From Yarrowia lipolytica (lineage: Eukaryota > Ascomycota > Dipodascomycetes > Dipodascales): 64,000 bases of DNA. Under the pieces are notes generated by a model that worked only from the letters and a program-made list of their open reading frames with translations, searched no databases and was not told where the DNA came from. Positions 51,622 to 61,287 of the stretch are shown one piece after another. Every line of letters starts with the position of its first letter. The first letter of the stretch is position 1. The stretch spans positions 1,984,001 to 2,048,000 of the forward strand of contig NC_090770.1 of NCBI RefSeq assembly GCF_001761485.1, read 5' to 3'. The position numbers and the translations under genes were made by a program.

Positions 51622-52329
51622 CGTGTACAGCTGCTTGGTGACACACGTTCCCTAATGCCTGGATGCACAAGTTGGCTAAGAGAGGTTGGTCTTCGAAATT
51701 TCTGTTAGACTTTCGCCCGTGGGTTCAGGGTTGTGGTAGGTATCACACGTCCACTTTGAAGAATCCATTTATTGGGATCTCGCGTTTGAACTGTATATTT
51801 GGGCGGGAGAGTTGGCGATCAGGTGATATATGAGGTGGAGGACGAGCGAGGCGCGTATGTGATATGTAGTTAGCTGCTTATATCGAGGGTGCAAGTGGCA
51901 ATGAAACGTTTTTCATGTTATAATATCAAATCAAACTCCTTATTGTGGTTATGCCGGCCGGCATCTTGTATGCACACTGTAGCTACTGGTAGCTCTTGCT
52001 TGGTACTGTAGCTCTTTATCGTATGTACAGTAGATAAATTACAGGTTTTACGGATATTTGAAATGAACAATACAAGTAGAGTACGACATGTACAGCAAAA
52101 TAATGTAAAGATCTATAGTATATATATTATCATCATCTGTAGCGCCTCCTTTTATATGTCGACGGGTGAATTGCTCCGATTGTAGTGGAAACAAATCTCT
52201 GTGTAAGTTGTGTGGCAGATTGTATCTCAGTCTAGGGATCTATGCATATAATAAAATGTTCGTTTTGCCTAGCTAATAAATAATCTACAACTTGCTTTGA
52301 GTGGTTCGTCGTCCCCACTCGCCTGCGAG
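51622..52329. other. SEN1 5' region and peroxiredoxin 3' flank
   Basis: The first ~100 bp include the untranslated first exon of SEN1, running up to the base at 51621. A GCCGGCCGGC palindrome is at about 51955. An AT-rich block with ATATATATTA lies near 52118-52130. No gene seen. Confidence 0.5.
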
Positions 52330-52998
52330 TCATTCAGCAGCCAGAGGGGTGGTTCGAAGGTAAGGCTTGATGGTCTTGAACTTGGGGAACAGAGTAGCAG
52401 CCTCCTCGTTGGACACGCTGGGGTGGACAATGACGTCCTGGCCGGGGGTCCAGTTGATGGGGGTGGTGACTCGGTGCTTGTCACCGGTCTGGAGAGAGTC
52501 AATGACTCGAAGGACCTCAGCGGTGTTTCGGCCGGTGGAGGCAGGGTACTGGAGGATCAGACGGATGGTCTTCTTGGGGTCAATGATGAAGACGGATCGG
52601 ATGGTGAAGGCAATGCCCTTGGCGTCCACGTTGGTGGCGTCCTGGTGGTCGATCATGTCGTACAGAAGAGAAATCTGTCGAGTGGGATCGGCAATGATGG
52701 GGAAGGTGAGCTTGGAGTCGTTGACCTCATCAATGTCCTTGATCCAGGCCTTGTGGGAAGAGGTGTCGTTGGCAGAGAGGCCAATGAGCTTGACGCCTCT
52801 CTTGGAGAACTCGGGCTCAAGCTTGGCGAAGGCTCCGAGCTCGGTGGTGCACACGGGGGTGAAATCATCGGGATGAGAGAAGAGCACGGTCCAGTTATCG
52901 CCGATGAAGTCGTGGAACTTGATGGGGCCGTTGGAGGTGTCGGCCTCGAAGTCGGGAGCCTTGGAGCCGAGTCGGAGAGGAGCACGTTCAGTAGCCAT
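52330..52998 (-). CDS. PRX1: 1-Cys peroxiredoxin (Prx6 type)
   Basis: A 222-residue thiol peroxidase that reduces peroxides. The thioredoxin fold carries the Prx active site SHPDDFTPVCTTELG with the peroxidatic Cys at residue 50 and its partners Thr47 and, later, Arg in the typical QYPASTGRN segment. No other cysteine is present, which makes it a true 1-Cys enzyme. It has the Prx6-like C-terminal domain (residues ~165-222). Yeast Prx1 carries a mitochondrial presequence of about 40 residues; here MATERAPLRLGSKAP begins the domain directly, so a cytosolic form is more likely. Single exon; ATG 52996-52998. The symbol is by family only. Confidence 0.92.
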   Translation of the reverse strand: MATERAPLRLGSKAPDFEADTSNGPIKFHDFIGDNWTVLFSHPDDFTPVCTTELGAFAKLEPEFSKRGVKLIGLSANDTSSHKAWIKDIDEVNDSKLTFPIIADPTRQISLLYDMIDHQDATNVDAKGIAFTIRSVFIIDPKKTIRLILQYPASTGRNTAEVLRVIDSLQTGDKHRVTTPINWTPGQDVIVHPSVSNEEAATLFPKFKTIKPYLRTTPLAAE

Positions 52999-54376
52999 TG
53001 TGATTGCAGGAGTACTGTCTGGGGAGATGGGGATTGAGCTACATCCCGGATACCGCTTCTTTTATATGGGACAGTGAGCAGACTTACCAATCCAGATTGA
53101 CTTTGACCGTGTCAACCTAATGCATCCATTGAGAATTTTTAGTGTGCATTACGCCATAGTTGGGTCTTCTGGCGGAAGGTTTAGGCTGGAGGTGGCTGAT
53201 AGGGAGCACCTTGGTTGACGAGGAGCACTGGTTGTTTTTGTGCCCAATTGTGTCTTTGTAACCATGACTGGCGGTAGCCCTCCGCGTCAATTCCGCCTGT
53301 ATGTTGCTCCGCTGCTGCCCTTCTCTTTCTCTCTCGGCTGATCGCCTCTCCAGCCTACTCGTCAAAGGTAGTCTATTGCTGATGCATAAGCGAGACAACA
53401 TAACGGCTCATATTTGGGATGCTCTTTTTTTCTTCATCTTAGCACGTCGACAGGCGCACGCCACCGAGCTAGGCGAAAACGAGCTCGATGGCGTCACAAA
53501 GAGCCACTCCTCCAACAGCCTTCTGTGGCTAAATGACGAGGCTCAATCCACCTTTGTTCCACCCTCCAAACCCTGCCAGAATTCAAGCCACCCAAACCCA
53601 ACTCTGTTCCTAATGTCTGCAAGCCACAGTTTCAAAGGTGGCGAGTTGGCACGCCCACCGCATCTGGGATGTTGGGCCAGAAGAAACGTAGCGTGGCGTC
53701 ATTGGCGGGCTATTTGCGCAAAAGTGGCGGTGCAGCGATCGGAGGCGTGAGGACCCCGGTGGGCGTTGCTCCGGATGGTGTATTGAGTGTGGACGGAAGC
53801 GCCGGAAGTACCTGCAGTTTCAGCGTCCGTTTTTGCATGCGCTTTTGAGGTGGTTGGGCTCTGCTCGAGAGAGCTCTGTCATATCAGAGCTATTAATCTA
53901 TCAACCGTATGTCGTCGTATGTACGGCCTAATTGTGGCGTAATGTGGGATCCATGTCAATCGTGCTGCTACTGCGTAGGAGGAAGATTCAATATTTCTCT
54001 TCTTTTCTTTCTTGTATCAAAAATCCAAAGTCTATATACTAATTATTGTATTGTTCCGAATACCCGCTTCGTGTACGAGTTCAGCGGCATGATACTGCTG
54101 TAGGTGCAAGTACCCCGTAGACAATGTTTCAGGCACGGGAAATGACGCGATGACGACAACATGACGCAATGACTGCGTTTAGTCGGTGAACCCGGGAATA
54201 TTTTGCTTGGCTGTGCATGACAGCGCATATAGAGACTGACATGGATTATCACGGAGACAGCGTCCGCAAGTGACGAAGGGCTTTTGATCAATTGTACGAT
54301 TACTTACTTGTAGGTGTCCACAATCGTGACGGTCTGACATTTTATAACATTATGAATTACTGACACACCCCTTCTT
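52999..54376. other. Intergenic region
   Basis: This 1.4 kb lies between two genes on the same strand. The 149-codon frame on the plus strand at 53301-53750 has no recognisable domain and unusual codon use. I see no gene here. Confidence 0.55.
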
Positions 54377-55777
54377 CTAGTTGGTAGCCTTGATATGATG
54401 AGACTTGAGCTTGGTGAATCCAGCAAACCCGAATCGCGACAAGCTGACGCCTCGTCCGGAGTTTTTCCATCCGGTCCAGGCCAGAGTGGGATCGGGATAG
54501 TCGGCTCGGTTCACAAACACGGTGCCGGCCTCAATCTCGTTACCCAGAGCCTCGCCCACAACGAGATCCTTGGTCCACACAGAGGAGGTCAGGCCGTATT
54601 TGGAGTCATTGATGAGATCGATGGCCTCCTGGTCAGACTGGACCTTGTACAGAGGCACCAGAGGTCCAAAGGTCTCCTCCACAAGCACTTCGGCGTCATG
54701 AGACATGCCCACCAGAATCTGAGGAGCCACGAAGGCCTTGTCTTCGGTGACAAAGGTTCCCTCAGGAATCAGAGCCTTTCCGCCCTTGGTCAAAGCGTCC
54801 TTGATTTGGGCCTCCACGTTCTCCTTAGACTTGATAGAGACTACAGGACCCAGCTGCGTCGACTTGTCGAGAGGATCGCCGACCTTGTAGCCGGACAGGA
54901 CCTTGACCACGGCCTTCTCAAACTGGTCGTAGATGTCGGCGTGGACATAGACTCGCTCAATGGAGCAGCAGGACTGGCCGGAGTTGAAGACGCAGCCGTC
55001 GACAATATCCTCGGCCACAGCATCGACATCAACGTCGGGTCTGACGTAGGCAGCGTCGTTACCGCCGAGCTCGAGAGCCACGGGAATGGTTCGACCAGCT
55101 GCAGCCTTCTGAACAGCCAGACCTCCAGCCACTGATCCAGTGAAGGAGACACCGTGGATACCAGGGTTGGCAATGACGTCGGAGATGAGATCGTTGTCGC
55201 CAGAGTGCAGGACCTGGAGGATGCCCTCGGGCAGATCGGCCTCCTGGAAGGCCTTGTAGAAGGCGTCCGCAACCTTGGGGGTCTGTGGGCTGGGTTTGAT
55301 AATGACTGCGTTACCTGCCAGAAGAGAGGGAACCAGAGCGTTGGTGAGACACAGGTAGGGGTAGTTCCAGGGGAAGATAATGAGGATGGTTCCCAGAGGC
55401 TCGTGTGTGATGTATTTCTTGAAGCCATCCACCAGGCCATCTGCCCCTTCTCGGGAGGGGGCCAGGGCCTCGGGCGCGACCGAGATCAGAAACTTTGCAC
55501 GGGCAGCAGCAGTGGTGATCTCGCCCTTGGTGTATGCAATTGGCCGCCCCATCTGCTCGGTGAGCTCCTTGGCAAGGGTGTCGACGCCGGGCTCCGAGGT
55601 TAGGTGCTCGTAGGCCTTGGTGACGATCTTGATTCGGTCTTCGAGGGACGTCTGTTTCCAGGTCTTCTGGGCCTTGTTGGCCTTCTCAATGGTGGCGATT
55701 GCCTGCTCCCGAGTGGCCTCGGGGGTGGTGAAGTTGGCGACAGCGTCAATAGGGGATACGGTAGTGAGCACAGACAT
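54377..55777 (-). CDS. NAD(P)+-dependent aldehyde dehydrogenase, succinate-semialdehyde type
   Basis: A 466-residue member of the aldehyde dehydrogenase superfamily, most like short single-domain succinate-semialdehyde/aldehyde dehydrogenases. Seen motifs are FPWNYPYLCLTNALVPSL and IKPSPQTP (cofactor binding), VSFTGSVAGG, VALELGGNDAAYV with the general-base Glu, and FNSGQSCCSIERVYVH with the catalytic Cys in the CC pair. EETFGPLVPLYKV follows near the C-terminus. The start is ATG 55775-55777 (MSVLTTVSPID); the frame is open a further 45 codons with only a GTG/TTG-type start, so those are not counted. Substrate is uncertain: succinic semialdehyde is suggested only by overall similarity of motif wording. 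Confidence 0.88.
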   Translation of the reverse strand: MSVLTTVSPIDAVANFTTPEATREQAIATIEKANKAQKTWKQTSLEDRIKIVTKAYEHLTSEPGVDTLAKELTEQMGRPIAYTKGEITTAAARAKFLISVAPEALAPSREGADGLVDGFKKYITHEPLGTILIIFPWNYPYLCLTNALVPSLLAGNAVIIKPSPQTPKVADAFYKAFQEADLPEGILQVLHSGDNDLISDVIANPGIHGVSFTGSVAGGLAVQKAAAGRTIPVALELGGNDAAYVRPDVDVDAVAEDIVDGCVFNSGQSCCSIERVYVHADIYDQFEKAVVKVLSGYKVGDPLDKSTQLGPVVSIKSKENVEAQIKDALTKGGKALIPEGTFVTEDKAFVAPQILVGMSHDAEVLVEETFGPLVPLYKVQSDQEAIDLINDSKYGLTSSVWTKDLVVGEALGNEIEAGTVFVNRADYPDPTLAWTGWKNSGRGVSLSRFGFAGFTKLKSHHIKATN

Positions 55778-56724
55778 TGCGGGTGTGATGTGTGATGATG
55801 GAAGGAGAGAGATCAAATCTCCATGTTCGCTTAATATGCATGCTTGATTGACGTCGCTGACTTCCAGAGTTAAGTTTTGGGACTCAGTGTGGAGGAGCAG
55901 ACCCGGACCCACACGGCTCTGCGTTGTTACGCGGATGAGACAGGCTGGATGGAGCCATACGAGGCGTTACTTTTGATATTTTTTTCATTGAATTTTCCTC
56001 TCTCACATAATCCGCCTATCATGGTTCGGTGTGAGATAAGAGTATCGACTGCTAAGGTGTCTGCACATGGTCCTGCTTATCTATGCATGCTCCATAGTAC
56101 AGTGTTTAATGCTGTACAGGCGAAAGTAGTATCGTAGTATGTACAATAGTGAAAAGTTGCTAAAAATATATACACACCTCCAGCACAGATAATCCGCGTC
56201 CACTGAGAAATAGCAGTGCTGGTACCCGGGAAGAGCCGTGTCACGCAACATGAACGTTCGAGTACCGTCTTTTGACCGTGGGAGCCGCTCAATGGGCCAG
56301 TCTAAAAAATTGAGTAGCCGAAAAGGTGCGATTTAGACACCTGTGAAGCTGTGAACCATCCCCCCGCTTTGGCATTAATTATCCAGTGCCGCAACCCGAC
56401 ACGGTATTATGTCCGAGCTTAAAACCGCGGTCAGCGCTAAAGGTAAGGTAGGACAGACACAGCTATGGGACGGTATTGAGGGAGGTTGCGCGGATGCTGG
56501 AGACATAAAAATGTGCTCAAGACATGTATGGATCACGTGACCACAATCTCCGCCCGTTTCCATCCGCAAGCCAGCTCTGCATAATCCCTCAACTGGCTTC
56601 CTGGTCTTAGCTCCGAGGACATAAATGTAACTTTGAGCGAATTGGAGTAGCCATTCCCAACCCACATTGGGTGCATTTACTTTACTGTACAGCATCATCA
56701 CTCTTTGGTAACACATCACTAAAA
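55778..56724. other. Divergent aldehyde dehydrogenase/coronin promoter region
   Basis: This 947-bp region contains a TCACGTGA octamer at 56533-56540, about 185 bp before the coronin ATG, and a GTACTATG/TACAGTAC-type motif cluster at about 56090-56145. No gene is seen. Confidence 0.55.
56533..56540. promoter_or_regulatory. TCACGTGA E-box palindrome upstream of coronin
   Basis: A perfect octamer about 185 bp upstream of the coronin start, matching those near SRP21. A Cbf1-like factor is the likely reader, inferred from the motif. Confidence 0.35.
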
Positions 56725-59324
56725 ATGAGGTGAGTCGATGGGACAGGAATAGCGAGGAAGAGGCGAGAGTGGAGGAGAAGGGGCATTGTAATGGTGGTTG
56801 CATCAGCGGAATGCCACGTATGCAACCCCTCCCCCCCAAAAAAAAAAGAAAAAACAGAACTAACCCAGTGGAAGATTCGTCCGATCATCGAAGTACCGAC
56901 ATGTCTACGGACAGTCGACCAAGAAGGAGCTTTGCTACGACAATGTGCGAGTGAGGTGAGTATCAAGAGGAATGCGAGAGAGATGGAGGAAGAGGATTGT
57001 CTACGACCGATGGATCAATTCGTTTTGCGTACCGTTTTGTTGATTGATGTGATGATAAAAAAGCACACCCATCCCTAAACAACACACGATATTACAGCAC
57101 ACGACACACATACCTAAACAGCACAACCCAAAACGAAATCACGCTAAGTGAGAGACATGGGGAATGGGGAATGGCCATTGAGTGTTGGACCGACCTTGCA
57201 AGACGCTTGCAATGGTCATAAACGCCTGTAGCCACCTCATCATTCCAACGCTAACCCAGCAACAACGCTTGGGACTCTAACCTGCTCAAGGTCAACCCCG
57301 AGTACATCTCTCTTAACTGGGAGGCTTCTGGAGGAGGAGCTTTTGCCGTCATCCCCCTCTCCCACAAGGGTAAGCTGCCCGATCAGATTCCTCTCTTCCG
57401 AGGTCACACCTCTGCTGTTCTCGACACAGACTTCAACCCTTTCAACGACCAGGTGATTGCCTCTGCCTCTGACGACGGCAAGATCGGTCTGTGGAAGGTT
57501 CCCGATGACTACCGAATCGTCTACGAGCCTGAGGAGGAGATTGAGGACGTTGCTCCCGTCGCCAAGCTCTCTGGCCACCAGCGAAAGGTCGGACACGTCA
57601 AGTTCCACCCCACCGCCAACAACGTGCTGGCCTCCTCTTCGGCTGACTACACTGTCAAGCTGTGGGACGTTGAGGCCCAGAAGGCCCACCAGTCTCTGGC
57701 CCACAAGGACATTATCACCTCCTTTGACTACAACCAGGACGGTACTCTGCTCGTCACCACTTCTCGAGACAAGCAGATTCGAGTTTGGGATCTCCGAACC
57801 GGCGAGATTGTCAGCTCCGGCCCCGGCCACACCGGTGCCAAGAACTCGCGAGTTGTCTGGCTTGACTCTGACCGAATCGCTACCACTGGTTTCTCCAAGC
57901 TTTCCGACCGACAGCTGGCTCTGTGGAACGCCTCCGACATCGCTGCCGGACCCATTGGCGGCTTCCGATACCTAGACTCGTCCTCCGGTATCTGCATGCC
58001 CTTCTTCGACCACGACACCAAGACCCTGTTCCTGGCCGGCAAGGGAGATGGAAACATCCGATACTACGAGTACGGCAACGACGACTTCTTCGAGCTGTCC
58101 GAGTACCAGAGCACAGACCCCCAACGAGGCATTGCCTTCATGCCCAAGCGGGCTCTCAACATCAAGGGCAACGAGATTGTGCGAGCCTACAAGACTGTCA
58201 AGGACTCCTACATTGAGCCCGTTGGCTTCTACGTGCCCCGACGAGCCGAGACCTTCCAGTCTGACATCTACCCCGACTGTTACGCCGGTGTTCCTTCCGT
58301 CGAGGCTGAGGAGTTCTTCGAGGGCAAGTCTTCTCGACCCTACGTTGTCGACGTTGAGATTCTCTACGAGGACAAGCCCATCACCAAGGACAATGTTCAT
58401 GAGGCTGCCGAGGACAAGACGGAGCTCAAGAAGCCCGAGCCTACTCCCACTGCTTCCCCCGCCCTTGGTTCCAAGGCCTCCGAGCCCGTTTCCAAGTCTG
58501 CGGAGCCCAAGGAGGAGAAGCCTGATCTGCAGTCTAAGGGCTCTTTCGGCACTTCCTCTTCTGCCTTTTCTGGCGACAAGGTCAACTCCATGTTGGCCAA
58601 GGCCTCTGAGGAGGAGGAGCCCCGAAAGAAGGAGGACGAGAACAATGACGAGTGGGAGAACTCCGGTCTGCTGGCCACCCGAAACCGTCTCGCAAAGACC
58701 GGCAAGATCGAGCTCGTCCACCAGGCTGCTTCTGGCGGTAAGACTCTGACCGAGAAGGAGATTGGCGCCATGGTCAAGAGCGGCAAGATCAGCTCTTCCG
58801 AGGGTGCCAAGGCCGTCGAGAAGGTCCGGGAGGAAGAGGCTAAGGAGGCCAAGGAGGCCGAGGACAAGAAGTCCGAGCCTGTCGAGGAGAAGAAGCCTGA
58901 GCCCGTTGAGGAGAAGAAGCCTGAGCCCGTTGAGGAGAAGAAGCCCGAGCCTGTCGAGGAGAAGAAGCCCGAGCCTGTCGAGGAGAAGAAGCCCGAGCCT
59001 GTCGAGGAGAAGTCCACTGAGAACGGAAAGGACGAGTCTGAGATCAACCCTCTCCCTCTGCTCAAGGAGGAGTCTCTCCCTCAGACTGACTCTGCCACCA
59101 CTGCTGCTGCCTCTTCCGGTGACTCTGACAAGCGAATCTCTTCCCTGGAGGAGCTGGTGCAGTCTCTGGTTTCCCAGGTCAAGAGCCAGCAGGAGACCAT
59201 CCAGCAGCTCAGCAAGAAGCTGGATGCCTGCACCGACTGTTGTGCCACCGACGCCGCTCCTTCCAAGAACGAGTGTGCCAACCGACCCGAGGGCGCCGAG
59301 CAGTGCGACAACTGTGATTGCTAA
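56725..59324 (+). CDS. CRN1: Coronin, actin-binding WD-repeat protein, three exons
   Basis: Exons are 56725-56729 (ATG AG only), 56869-56955 and 57260-59324, giving 718 residues. Introns begin GTGAGT and end ACTAACCCAG and GCTAACCCAG. Coronin crosslinks and protects actin filaments and acts with Arp2/3 at cortical patches. The spliced N-terminus MSGRFVRSSKYRHVYGQ is the coronin signature, followed by the seven-bladed propeller (residues ~65-350: SASDDGKIGLW, SSADYTVKLWD, SRDKQIRVWDL) and ending near FVPRRAETFQ-type YVPRRAETFQ. Then come a low-complexity stalk with a PEPVEEKK octapeptide array, a short coiled coil (SSLEELVQSLVSQVKS) and an unusual Cys-rich end. The first ATG in the third exon (57453) is internal. 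Confidence 0.96.
58872..59012 (+). repeat. 24-bp tandem repeat encoding PEPVEEKK in coronin
   Basis: Six copies (141 bp) of an eight-residue unit, the last one lacking its final lysine codon. Copies differ by synonymous changes only, apart from Ser in place of Pro in the first. Net charge is negative; the part is probably a flexible linker before the coiled coil. Confidence 0.9.
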
Positions 59325-59655
59325 TCGAGCTTCGCTACGATACTAATGAGTTGAATGTATACTATGATCTAATAAGCGAACTAAGAGTTATACAGTAATA
59401 GGTCGCACCTGTAATGACTACGATACATTCAGTAATGAAGGATAAAAAAATTGTCAAGAAAACCACAATGGTGCACATATCGAGACGTTTTTGTATTGTA
59501 CAGAGGGTATATAATATCACCACTACAACGAGCTCACAATTCCGTCTTTAACTCCCTCGCCAAAAGAAATTCGTCACTTCTAATTATATACTGTTGATGT
59601 TAGCACTACTTGTACCCCATTAATACTCTATTGATTTTATTGTATAAATAAACAA
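59325..59655. other. Convergent spacer CRN1-SPC2
   Basis: This 331-bp AT-rich spacer lies between two 3' ends. No gene recognised. Confidence 0.55.
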
Positions 59656-60458
59656 TTACTGATCCTTCTTTTCCAAAAGCGCCTCAAAGACGCCAGCAAA
59701 CTTGCTGTAGACAATGAAGCCATTAAAGTCGAACCAGTCGTTGAACTTTGCGTCGACGGTCTTCTTACCGCCGTCCACGTCAACGACAATCTTGTAGTCC
59801 ACGCCGGGGTTGGCAGCAGTCGTCGACACGGTCACCTTGGTGTCTCCCTTCTTTCCCACATATGCGACGTTTCGCTCCTTAAAGTAGAGCCATCCGGACA
59901 CGAAGAACTCAAGCACAAAAAACAAAGGAACTGTGTAGACGAGGTAGGGTCGAGCAAAGTCGAATCCAAAGGTATAGTCCAGGTAGAAGGATGCGGCGGC
60001 GAGAATTACAGATGCATAACCGGCCGCCAGACGCACGTCCAAAAGGGAGTGGTCCTGTGTGTATCCGAGTTCCTTGAAGACCTGGGTTAGAATGGTTGTC
60101 ATTCTGTGTGTTTCTTTTCTTGAGATCTGAACGAGTACATGTGCTTGAGACACGAGATTTGATGTACAGTAGTTTCAACTGTCAGTACTGTAGCAATATC
60201 ATATGTTTGGATCCTGATCTCAAGATACAATCCGTTAGCCCGTGGAGACACGTCTCACAAATCAATCTTGGTTTCCACGTTCAATGGCAAATGCCAAGGC
60301 AATGTCACGTCCTGGCTGGCGTATACTCACATAAGCGATGTGTTCGTCGGAGGTCTTCTTCAGTTCCGAAGTCGAGCTGGGTTAGTTATTGCGTGTCGAA
60401 TTGTCGGTCGCTGTATCGGCACTCACTAAAGATTCACTGCCTGGGTCTGTCGAGACAT
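59656..60458 (-). CDS. SPC2: Signal peptidase complex subunit SPC2 (SPC25), three exons
   Basis: Exons are 60427-60458, 60331-60376 and 59656-60081, giving 167 residues. Introns (50 and 249 bp) begin GTGAGT and end ACTAACCCAG and TTCTAACCCAG. Spc2 is a noncatalytic ER-membrane subunit that links signal peptidase to the Sec61 translocon. The spliced start MSRQTQAVNLYSTSELKKTSDEH, then FKELGYTQDHSLLDVRLAAGY, matches the Spc2 family. Two membrane helices are visible (about residues 48-66 and 75-93), separated by a short luminal loop with both termini cytosolic. A C-terminal cytosolic domain follows. An intron-unaware reading from 60153 would give a wrong N-terminus read from intron 2. Confidence 0.93.
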
Positions 60459-61287
60459 TTTCAAATTCGAGGTCGGGGTGATCGCGATGTGGACACGCAC
60501 TTATTCACCAACTTTAGTGGAGGTGTGCTGGGCCGCATAGAGTGGTTATGTAAGCCAAAGTTTATTTAGGTGTTGCACTTTCCAACTTTGCAGCTTTCGA
60601 GTCCCACCAGTCAGTCCAATCGCCACCCCAAAACAGTAGTTAAGCTTAGTTCCCGAAACGGAAATCCCAACTTCAAAATGGAATAGTGCAATAATCGGGA
60701 GCAACGGAACCCAGACGTGTTGAGTCAACATTCTGGTCGGGCCAAAAGGATAGAAAAGAAGACACGATTGGTGTGTGATACAAGTGTGTTAAGAGGAGGT
60801 GGTCCGAAATGACGCAAAGTACTGCGAGAGTTGTAGCCAGAGGAGCAGCGGCACAATCTATAGCGTCGGAAATACCTCATGCTGACCTATCCTAGAGACC
60901 ATGTAGTGTTTCCATTTTAGGAAGGCAACAACACAGTTTTATAAGGCCTTTACCTTGGCCCGCGTAACCTCTCTAATTATCGTGTTATCAACCGATAGTT
61001 GCGACCCGACACCCACGCAACCCCGGACCCTGTTTGTGGCATATTTAGTGTCTAATTCGGCTCTTGAACCTCTTCAGCAGTCGTATTGCTCATCTGGCGG
61101 AAGTCACTATCTACCAGGTGTGACGCGGTATCTATAACGGCCGGTTACTTGACGGACTGAGTCACAGTCACGTTCATCTCTTTACCCCTTCTCTTCTTCG
61201 CCACCGACGACACGCCCGGTGTCACGTTCTTTGATTTTGGTCCCACTACGCCCTCTACCGGATCAACCACCCCCGTCTTCCCCTCTC
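60459..61287. other. Divergent SPC2/MAG2 promoter region
   Basis: This 829-bp bidirectional promoter has no coding frame of note. The 5' part is GC-richer than most gaps here. No TCACGTGA octamer is seen. Confidence 0.5.

Noticed and set aside
53301-53750. 149-codon frame downstream of the aldehyde dehydrogenase
   Set aside because: Unusual codon use and composition, no domain, no splice context.
54377-55912. 45-residue N-terminal extension of the aldehyde dehydrogenase
   Set aside because: It lacks an ATG start and does not look like a presequence; ATG 55777 starts the family-like part.
59656-60153. SPC2 start at 60153
   Set aside because: The added N-terminus is intron 2; the spliced three-exon form restores the family start.
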